NCBI GenBank assembly: GCA_947258735.1
Contig: CAMYJJ010000228.1
Location: 1-5,066 of the forward strand
Source of the DNA: Thermodesulfovibrionia bacterium
GTDB taxonomy: Bacteria > Nitrospirota > Thermodesulfovibrionia > UBA6902
DNA length: 5,066 nt
Direction of reading: 5' to 3'
In this document: positions 1-4,881 of the stretch, one piece after another
How positions within the stretch are numbered: the stretch's first letter is position 1
Layout of the letters: the number at the start of each line of letters is the position of its first letter
Notes under the pieces: model-generated
What the model saw: only the letters and a program-made list of their open reading frames with translations
Databases searched by the model: none
Told to the model about the DNA's origin: nothing
Made by a program: the position numbers and the translations under genes

Positions 1-1404
1 GAAAATATAATATCATTTGCCGGTCATCCCCTGATTTTGAAAAACAGACTTATTGGTGTCATGGGCATGTTTTCCTGCAATGTGCTGCCTGAAATAACCG
101 TGCAAACATTATCATCAGTAGCAAATCAGATTGTAATCGGTATTGATCAGAAGATTAAGGAAGAACAGGTCGTGCTCGCCAAGGAGCAATGGGAGACAAC
201 ATTTGACACCATACCGGATATAGTCATTGTTATCGACAGGAACCATAGAATACTGCGGGCCAACAGTGCATTGGCAAAGAGGCTCGGGATTGACAGAAAA
301 AATATCATCGGCAAACCCTGTTATACCATAGTTCACGGAACTTCAGAACCGCCGCCCTTTTGTCCGCATACAGAAGTCATTGCTGATGGTAAGGAGCGCA
401 TGAAAGAAATATTCGATAAGAATCTGAACGGACATTTTCAGTTCAGTGCTACTCCCATTATCGACAGAATGGGTAATGTAACTGCGACCGTGCATGTTGC
501 ACGTGATATTACCAAAAGAAAACAGATGGAAGAAAAATTAAAAGAGGCAGCAATTACCGATGAGCTGACCGGCCTGCTTAACCGAAGGGGCTTCTTTACC
601 CTTGCAGAACAGCAGTGCAGACTGTCTGACCGTACAAAGCGGGGAATCACCCTTTTATTTATAGACCTGGACGGTATGAAAACGATCAACGATGAACTCG
701 GCCACAGTGCGGGCGACCTGGCATTAAAAGATATAGCATCTCTTTTAAGTAATTCATTCAGGGGATCGGACATTAAGGCACGGATGGGTGGTGATGAGTT
801 TGCGGTGTTACTCACTGATCCGTCTGATTACTCAGAATCAGCAGTTGTCAGTCATCTGCAGAAGAACATCTCAGACCATAACACATACTCAGATCGAAAT
901 TTTGAACTGATGATAAGTGTCGGCATCTCCCATTATGATCCTGACTCACCCTGTTCCATAGAAGACCTGCTCATGAAGGCTGATTCCCGGATGTACGAAG
1001 ATAAAAGTTCTCATAAAAACAATACGCCTGTTCCGGCCGGAACGAAGCTGCCTTCAAGGCGGAAACATATCCGGCAAGTGATGCATGAGAGCTGTCCTGT
1101 GCGCCTGTCTGACCAGAAAGGCCGCTCATTTGATGGTATCAGGATATCGAATATCAGTGCCGGGGGCATATGCATTGGGTCACCTGACCGTCTTGCCAGG
1201 GGAGATGTATACAGCCTGGAAATTAATCGTGATAAAAATAATGAGATTAAGGCCCGCGTCAGGGTCATCTGGACATCTCCCGGTAATCATGATAATGGAA
1301 CATCAGCAGGCATTCAATTTCATGCAGGTCTTGTATTCGAAACCATGGACAGCACCCTGCAGACACAGCTGGCACTATTTCTGGAATCTCTCTCAGAAGT
1401 ATAA
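1..1404 (+). CDS. GAF-PAS-GGDEF-PilZ diguanylate cyclase, 5' end cut by the window edge
   Basis: The reading frame is open from base 1, so the true start lies upstream; 467 residues are visible (numbered here from base 1). Residues 1-55 look like the end of a GAF domain (FAGHPLI, RLIGVMGMFS, then a helix). A PAS domain follows at about 62-175, with Cys107, His112, Cys121 and His123 in a loop. The GGDEF domain (about 182-338) has DELTGLLNRRGF at its start, metal-binding Asp222 in FIDLDG, an intact GGDEF at 263-267, and the inhibitory I-site RGSD at 254-257, five residues before GGDEF. A PilZ domain fills about 352-465, with both cyclic-di-GMP motifs: RKHIR (354-358) and NISAGG (384-389). By family knowledge it should make cyclic-di-GMP from two GTP, under sensory control, and bind the product through both I-site and PilZ. 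No transmembrane segment is visible in this part, so it looks cytoplasmic. An in-frame TTG at 37 is not the start, because GAF homology continues upstream. The signal sensed is unknown. Confidence 0.93.
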   Translation, partial: ENIISFAGHPLILKNRLIGVMGMFSCNVLPEITVQTLSSVANQIVIGIDQKIKEEQVVLAKEQWETTFDTIPDIVIVIDRNHRILRANSALAKRLGIDRKNIIGKPCYTIVHGTSEPPPFCPHTEVIADGKERMKEIFDKNLNGHFQFSATPIIDRMGNVTATVHVARDITKRKQMEEKLKEAAITDELTGLLNRRGFFTLAEQQCRLSDRTKRGITLLFIDLDGMKTINDELGHSAGDLALKDIASLLSNSFRGSDIKARMGGDEFAVLLTDPSDYSESAVVSHLQKNISDHNTYSDRNFELMISVGISHYDPDSPCSIEDLLMKADSRMYEDKSSHKNNTPVPAGTKLPSRRKHIRQVMHESCPVRLSDQKGRSFDGIRISNISAGGICIGSPDRLARGDVYSLEINRDKNNEIKARVRVIWTSPGNHDNGTSAGIQFHAGLVFETMDSTLQTQLALFLESLSEV

Positions 1405-1479
1405 TTAATGCTGCTTTGAAGTGCTGCCTGACTCATGTGGGCCTTCACACGTATCTGGGATTTCTGTTAAACTCTCTGA

Positions 1480-2466
1480 GTGTCAATTATTAACGTTGAA
1501 CATCTGTCAAAAAAATTCGGTACGGTAACGGCCATAGATAATGTATCCATTGAGGTCGAAGAAGGCACCATATTCGGTTTTCTCGGCCCGAATGGCGCAG
1601 GCAAGTCTACAACGATAAATATCCTCTGCACCCTTCTTTCTCCAACGTCAGGCAGGGCTGTAATCGCTGGATACGACTGCATAAAAGACTCATCCATGGT
1701 CAGAAAAGCGATCGGTATCGTGTTTCAGGACCCCACCCTTGATAAAGAATTAACAGCTTATGAAAACCTGATGCTCCATGCCTATTTATACAATGTGAAA
1801 CGATCTGAGATAAAAGGACGGATACATGATGCTTTGCGTTTTGTTGATCTGTATGAGAGAAGAAACGATGTTGTGAAAAAATTTTCAGGAGGCATGAAAC
1901 GGAGGCTTGAGGTTGCACGGGGACTTATCCACAGGCCGAGGATCCTCTTTCTTGATGAACCGACGCTTGGACTCGATCCCCAGTCGCGGGCCAATCTGTG
2001 GGACTTTATTACCGAACTTCCAAAGAAGCACAACGTCACCGTTTTTATGACCACCCATTACATGGACGAAGCAGAAGTCTGTGATAATATCTCGATTATA
2101 GACAGCGGCAGTATCATTGCTACAGGGACTCCTGATGAACTGAAAAAGACCGTTGGCGGTGATGTTATTTATATAAAGACGTCGGACAATGAAAATGCAA
2201 AGGTTGAGATAGAAAAACTGTTTGATGTTGATGTCTCGGTAAAAAACGATGAGCTCTTTCTTACCACGTTAAAAGGTGATTCCTGCATACCGGAAATAAT
2301 CAAGGCCATCGGTGAGAACGTCCTCTCTGTCAGACTGCAGCGCCCTACCCTCAATGATGTCTTTATTAAAATGACGGGCAAACAGATCAGGGACGAAGAG
2401 ATATCCTCAACTGACACGTTTAAGGAAGACATGAGGGCATACAGGAGGCGGTTTGATAGAGGCTAA
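1480..2466 (+). CDS. ABC exporter ATP-binding protein, DrrA-like
   Basis: This 328-residue protein is the ATPase of a two-gene exporter. It has Walker A GPNGAGKST (36-44), the Q-loop Gln83 in VFQDPTLD, the signature FSGGM (135-139, a common variant of LSGG), Walker B ILFLDE (155-160), a D-loop at LGLDP, and the switch His193 in MTTHYMDEAE. After about residue 225 comes the accessory C-terminal region of the DrrA/NodI type, ending in PTLNDVFIKMTGKQIRDEE and a charged tail. By family it hydrolyses ATP on the inner face of the membrane to drive the ABC-2 permease encoded next. An in-frame stop (1477-1479) directly precedes the GTG start, so no longer start is possible, and no ATG, GTG or TTG follows in frame before the conserved N-terminal strand. 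No Shine-Dalgarno is visible before it. Substrate cannot be read from sequence: drugs, lipids and glycans are all known for relatives. Confidence 0.94.
   Translation: MSIINVEHLSKKFGTVTAIDNVSIEVEEGTIFGFLGPNGAGKSTTINILCTLLSPTSGRAVIAGYDCIKDSSMVRKAIGIVFQDPTLDKELTAYENLMLHAYLYNVKRSEIKGRIHDALRFVDLYERRNDVVKKFSGGMKRRLEVARGLIHRPRILFLDEPTLGLDPQSRANLWDFITELPKKHNVTVFMTTHYMDEAEVCDNISIIDSGSIIATGTPDELKKTVGGDVIYIKTSDNENAKVEIEKLFDVDVSVKNDELFLTTLKGDSCIPEIIKAIGENVLSVRLQRPTLNDVFIKMTGKQIRDEEISSTDTFKEDMRAYRRRFDRG
2443..2448 (+). promoter_or_regulatory. Ribosome binding site of the permease gene
   Basis: AGGAGG lies inside the 3' end of the ATPase gene, 4 bases before the TTG start at 2453. It is the best Shine-Dalgarno match on the plus strand here and supports the unusual TTG start, although the spacing is slightly short. 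Confidence 0.7.
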
Positions 2467-3211
2467 TGCAGTATATGTTCTGGTACTGAGAGAGCTGATA
2501 AAGTTTTTCAGGGCCAAGGGCAGGCTTGTTACCACACTGGCAAGGCCCCTTATCTGGCTCTTCCTTATAGGAGGGGGCATGTCCAGACTTGTGTCGCCCG
2601 GTATCGGGGTGGACTACATGCAGTTCATTTTTCCCGGTATCCTGGGTATGACCATTTTATTCAGTTCCATATTCTCTGCAATCTCAATTATCTGGGACAA
2701 GGAGTTTGGCCTGATGAAGGGAATACTGGTTGCTCCTGTCTCAAGGTTCTCCATTGTAATTGGCAAGGCCCTGAGCGGCACAATCGTGTCAACCATTCAG
2801 GCAGTGATTATACTTCTGATGTTTCCGTTTCTTGGCATCAAGCTCTCAATGCTGTCTATCCTGTATGTGATTGTAATTTGCATTTTGCTGTCATTTGCAA
2901 TATCAACCCTGGGAATAGTGATTGCAACGTTTTATGAAAGCTTTGAGAGTTTCAGTGTTATCATGAACTTTATTGTCATGCCCATGTTCTTCCTGTCAGG
3001 GGCCATGTATCCGGTTAATAAACTCCCGGCAATACTTAAAGTTATTTCTCAGTTAAATCCGTTAACCTACGGTGTTGACGCTCTAAAACATGTCATGTTA
3101 AAAGACAACAGCCTGATCGATTTCTCTGTTGCTACTGATATCATGGTGCTTATATTCTGCTCTGTTTTGTTTACGACAATAGCAGGTATTATTTTCGAAA
3201 GAAAAAAGTAG
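2453..3211 (+). CDS. ABC-2 type exporter permease, DrrB-like
   Basis: This is a 252-residue integral membrane protein with about six hydrophobic segments (roughly 28-46, 57-80, 107-128, 133-159, 165-186 and 228-247). Family hallmarks are WDKEFGLMKGILVAPVSR (81-98), the FLSGAMYPVNKLP segment (180-192) and LNPLTYGVDALK (201-212), typical of DrrB/NodJ permeases. It would form the membrane channel, as a dimer, with the ATPase encoded just upstream. The frame has a stop at 2432-2434, so the first possible start is TTG at 2453, placed 4 bases after AGGAGG. This gives a 14-base overlap with the ATPase gene and suggests translational coupling. The nearby ATG at 2466 is out of frame. The length is normal for the family and nothing appears broken. 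The exported substrate is not evident. Confidence 0.92.
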   Translation: MIEANAVYVLVLRELIKFFRAKGRLVTTLARPLIWLFLIGGGMSRLVSPGIGVDYMQFIFPGILGMTILFSSIFSAISIIWDKEFGLMKGILVAPVSRFSIVIGKALSGTIVSTIQAVIILLMFPFLGIKLSMLSILYVIVICILLSFAISTLGIVIATFYESFESFSVIMNFIVMPMFFLSGAMYPVNKLPAILKVISQLNPLTYGVDALKHVMLKDNSLIDFSVATDIMVLIFCSVLFTTIAGIIFERKK

Positions 3212-3221
3212 TTATCAGCAT

Positions 3222-3249
3222 GTAGGGGTAATTCATGAATTACCCCTAC
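3222..3249. repeat. Perfect 28-base palindrome between convergent genes
   Basis: The half-site GTAGGGGTAATTCA is followed directly by its exact reverse complement, so all 28 bases pair. The flanking bases (T at 3221, C at 3250) do not pair, which sets the limits. It lies 10 bases after the permease stop and 46 bases beyond the mscL stop. It resembles the dispersed REP-like palindromes seen in many environmental genomes. As RNA it could fold from either strand and might act as a bidirectional terminator. However, no T-run follows directly on either side; the closest is a TTTTTT on the minus strand, about 14 bases further on. A repeat is therefore the safer call. Confidence 0.8.
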
Positions 3250-3295
3250 CAAATACGGGTCTCTACCTTATTGAATTTTCAGGTCAGGCAGTTAA

Positions 3296-3736
3296 TTAAG
3301 ATGTACAGTTCGGGCAGCGCGTTGCCTTAATCGGAATTTCAGTAAAACAATGTGAGCACTCTTTAGTAGTAGGCTCTGCAGGCGCTTCTTCTTCCTGCTT
3401 CTTCATGTTGTTTAAGCCCTTAATGACCATGAAGATTGCAAATGCAACGATCAGGAAGGAAATAATTGTGTTAATGAACACTCCATAATTTATGGTAACA
3501 GCCCCTGCTGTCTGGGCGTCAGCAAGTGTCGCAAAAGGTCCCGCAGTTGCACCTTCTTTAACAGTTATGAACAGGTTGGTAAAATCAACTCCTCCCATTA
3601 ACAGACCGATGGGCGGCATCAGTACATCAGCTACCAGAGATTTCACAATAGTTCCAAAAGCCGCTCCAATAATTATACCTACTGCCATGTCAACGACATT
3701 GCCCCGCATTGCAAATTCCTTGAATTCCTTGAGCAT
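3296..3736 (-). CDS. mscL: Large-conductance mechanosensitive channel with C-terminal zinc-ribbon-like tail
   Basis: This 146-residue MscL opens a wide pore in the inner membrane under tension and releases solutes during osmotic downshock. The N-terminal helix [16 protein letters not shown] runs into transmembrane segment 1 (about 13-40), with [11 protein letters not shown]; Met17 and Gly20 align with the E. coli gate positions Leu19 and Gly22. The periplasmic loop spans about 41-84, and segment 2 (about 85-107) contains [10 protein letters not shown]. After an acidic linker, the tail has Cys127, Cys130, Cys141 and Cys144 as two CxxC pairs 10 residues apart. That is a zinc-ribbon-like knuckle in place of the helix bundle that ends E. 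coli MscL. The frame is open 57 bases further upstream, but those 19 residues match nothing in MscL, while the chosen ATG has AAGGAG six bases before it and begins the conserved helix. A strong promoter lies about 55-85 bases upstream. Confidence 0.96.
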   Translation of the reverse strand: MLKEFKEFAMRGNVVDMAVGIIIGAAFGTIVKSLVADVLMPPIGLLMGGVDFTNLFITVKEGATAGPFATLADAQTAGAVTINYGVFINTIISFLIVAFAIFMVIKGLNNMKKQEEEAPAEPTTKECSHCFTEIPIKATRCPNCTS

Positions 3737-3742
3737 TCCTAT

Positions 3743-3748
3743 CTCCTT
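3743..3748 (-). promoter_or_regulatory. Ribosome binding site of mscL
   Basis: On the minus strand AAGGAG ends six bases before the ATG at 3736. It decides between this start and the longer open frame reaching 3793. Confidence 0.88.
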
Positions 3749-3792
3749 TCCGGGATCATTGTCCCATGAGTAATGATTATTATATGCTGTCA

Positions 3793-3820
3793 ATTATAGC
3801 AATTATACTTCGATTGTCAA
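3793..3820 (-). promoter_or_regulatory. Full-consensus sigma-70-type promoter of mscL
   Basis: On the minus strand the -35 box TTGACA (3815-3820) and -10 box TATAAT (3793-3798) both match consensus at six of six positions, with a 16-base spacer. Transcription would start near 3786 and give a leader of about 50 bases before the mscL ATG. A second TTGACA (3788-3793) and further TATAAT copies (3802-3807, 3779-3784) are nearby but wrongly spaced for each other. The interrupted palindrome AATAC-A-GTATT (3819-3829) overlaps the outer edge of the -35 box. Confidence 0.8.
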
Positions 3821-3877
3821 TACAGTATTACAGCTGCTCATTGTTGATTCATTTCTAAGAAAACACGCTTTCACATA

Positions 3878-4528
3878 TTAATGCTTCACATATTTCATAA
3901 AACCTTTCCGTTCGATCCATTTTGGAATGAGAAAAAATAAAACCACCATCACTATACCAAGAGCAAAGGTCAGACCTTTTCCGAATACCAGTACTGAGCC
4001 GGAGTAGTTATATAAAAAGGTAAGCGGGATCATCCCGATAAAGGTAGCCAATGCAAATTTCCTGAGAGACATCTTTGTGAGCCCTGCCCCGTAACTGACT
4101 ATATCAAATGAGACCACAGGCAGCAGTCTCGAGATCAACACGATTTTTGTCAGTACGTTGTCAGAACAGGAGGTGCAGAAATTAATGTGCCCTCCAAGGT
4201 ACTTCTGAATAAACTCCCTCCCCAGAAAACGCGCAATCATAAAACTGACCACAGATCCGGAAAGAGCACCCAGGACCGAATATACCGTTCCCATAACAGT
4301 GCCAAAAAAAGCGCCGGCAGCTATGTCAAGGGGAAGACTCGGGATCGGACTGATAATTACAGCCATGGCCATCAGAAACATATAAAACAGGGGTGCGAAT
4401 ACACCATAGGATTGAAGCAGCATCTGGATATTCTCAGGACCAAAATAAGACGAAATGTCCCAGACGAACAGGCTTATCACAATCACAGCAACCAGGATTG
4501 TTAATAACAGGAACTTCAATATTCTCAT
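3878..4528 (-). CDS. TVP38/TMEM64 family membrane protein (VTT / SNARE-associated domain)
   Basis: This is a 216-residue, strongly hydrophobic inner-membrane protein. An N-terminal membrane anchor (about 3-23) is followed by the VTT domain of the DedA/TVP38 superfamily. Visible parts are the re-entrant-type segment SPIPSLPLDIAAGAFFG (60-76), a glycine/serine-rich helix ending in MIARFLGR (97-104), the conserved LISRLLPVVSFDIVSYGAG (131-149), and C-terminal hydrophobic segments at about 157-175 and 183-201, followed by a basic tail. Relatives are linked to lipid scrambling or transport and envelope homeostasis; the exact job here is unknown. A CxxC (Cys118, Cys121) lies between the two halves. 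Open frame continues to a GTG at 4546 and an ATG at 4540. I chose ATG 4528 because TGAGG sits six bases before it and the hydrophobic anchor begins there; the alternatives add only four or six residues. It is co-oriented with mscL, but the mscL promoter in between argues for separate transcription. Confidence 0.92.
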   Translation of the reverse strand: MRILKFLLLTILVAVIVISLFVWDISSYFGPENIQMLLQSYGVFAPLFYMFLMAMAVIISPIPSLPLDIAAGAFFGTVMGTVYSVLGALSGSVVSFMIARFLGREFIQKYLGGHINFCTSCSDNVLTKIVLISRLLPVVSFDIVSYGAGLTKMSLRKFALATFIGMIPLTFLYNYSGSVLVFGKGLTFALGIVMVVLFFLIPKWIERKGFMKYVKH

Positions 4529-4534
4529 ATTAAG

Positions 4535-4539
4535 CCTCA
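4535..4539 (-). promoter_or_regulatory. Ribosome binding site favouring the internal ATG of the TVP38 gene
   Basis: On the minus strand TGAGG ends six bases before the ATG at 4528. The two upstream in-frame starts (4540 and 4546) have no comparable site at good distance; GGGG lies about 14 bases before the ATG at 4540. Confidence 0.6.
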
Positions 4540-4645
4540 TTAACACTGTATTATCCCCACATCATCGTGAAGTTTATTTTAGCTTCGGTTTAATACCCTT
4601 TGGCCTACCACATTCGTCATACCCGCAAACAGCTGTGTCGCATTC

Positions 4646-4692
4646 GTCATCCTGAACCTGTCTGCCGACAGGCAGGCTTGTTTCAGGATCTC
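4646..4692 (+). repeat. REP-like unit, copy 1, with a 20-base insertion in its loop
   Basis: The unit starts GTCATCCTGAAC and ends TTGTTTCAGGATCTC. ATCCTGAA (4649-4656) pairs perfectly with TTCAGGAT (4682-4689). Removing 4658-4677 leaves a 27-base unit that matches the reverse complement of copy 2 at 23 of 27 positions. Confidence 0.7.
4657..4676. repeat. Nested hairpin inside copy 1
   Basis: CCTGTCTG (4657-4664) pairs with CAGGCAGG (4669-4676) as an 8-bp stem with one G-T wobble and the 4-base loop CCGA. An alternative fold pairs CTGCC with GGCAG. It lies almost exactly over the 20 bases absent from copy 2. Confidence 0.6.
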
Positions 4693-4717
4693 ACGAGTTA
4701 TAACATGCTATTAAGAC

Positions 4718-4744
4718 GAGATTCTGAAATAAATTCAGAATGAC
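4718..4744 (-). repeat. REP-like unit, copy 2, uninterrupted
   Basis: ATTCTGAA (4721-4728) pairs perfectly with TTCAGAAT (4734-4741) around the loop ATAAA. Read on the minus strand, the 27-base unit aligns with copy 1. One C-G pair in copy 1 is a T-A pair here, so pairing is kept. Confidence 0.7.
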
Positions 4745-4783
4745 ATTATGCACGTTTTACGTATTATGACACAGCCTCGAATG

Positions 4784-4850
4784 CGGGTATCCAGACATGT
4801 ACTGTGCTACGTGGTTTCTGGATTCCCGATTAACAGCCCACGGGAATGAC
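4784..4850. repeat. Third palindromic repeat unit
   Basis: Two overlapping inverted repeats share one arm. CGGGTATCCAGA (4784-4795) pairs with TCTGGATTCCCG (4817-4828) at 11 of 12 positions around a 21-base loop. ATTCCCG (4822-4828) also pairs with CGGGAAT (4841-4847) around a 12-base loop. The two folds exclude each other. The left arm overlaps the outer arm of the composite repeat, so the units are packed without spacing. Confidence 0.6.
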
Positions 4851-4861
4851 TGCTCTTGATA

Positions 4862-4881
4862 CCCCGCAGCTTGCTGCGGGG
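4862..4881. repeat. GC-rich perfect hairpin repeat
   Basis: CCCCGCAGC (4862-4870) pairs perfectly with GCTGCGGGG (4873-4881) across TT. A smaller inverted repeat, AGTTC/GAACT, follows at 4883-4897. The hairpin has no T-run after it on either strand, which argues against a simple terminator. On the minus strand it would encode a peptide like LPRSKLRGI, a fragment I recall from many short hypothetical proteins created by this kind of dispersed repeat. Confidence 0.65.

Larger units (their letters stand above)
4619..4790. repeat. Composite inverted repeat: two REP-like elements arranged head to head
   Basis: Outer arms are 4619-4639 and 4768-4790. ATACCCGCA (4619-4627) pairs with 4782-4790, and GCTGTGTC (4632-4639) pairs with 4768-4775; the middle differs (4 versus 6 bases). 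Inner arms are 4646-4692 and 4718-4744. Both halves carry outer and inner blocks in the same order, so the structure reads as two inverted copies of one element of about 75 bases. It resembles REP/BIME-type intergenic elements. No coding capacity or terminal transposase-type sequence is visible. Confidence 0.7.

Noticed and set aside
1085..1408. Plus-strand frame inside the PilZ coding region
   Set aside because: It is a shadow of the well-supported GGDEF-PilZ frame and has no recognisable domain.
1405..1479. Terminator after the cyclase gene
   Set aside because: No stable stem followed by a T-run is visible; only short, weak complementarity such as TGAAG/CTTCA.
3737..3793. Nineteen-residue N-terminal extension of MscL
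   Set aside because: MscL proteins begin at the conserved [12 protein letters not shown] helix, the SD fits ATG 3736, and the extension would overlap the promoter's likely transcript start.
4455..4655. Open frame of 66 codons on the plus strand
   Set aside because: It lies opposite the TVP38 gene and its repeat-filled upstream region, with low-complexity Thr/Ser-rich content and no domain.
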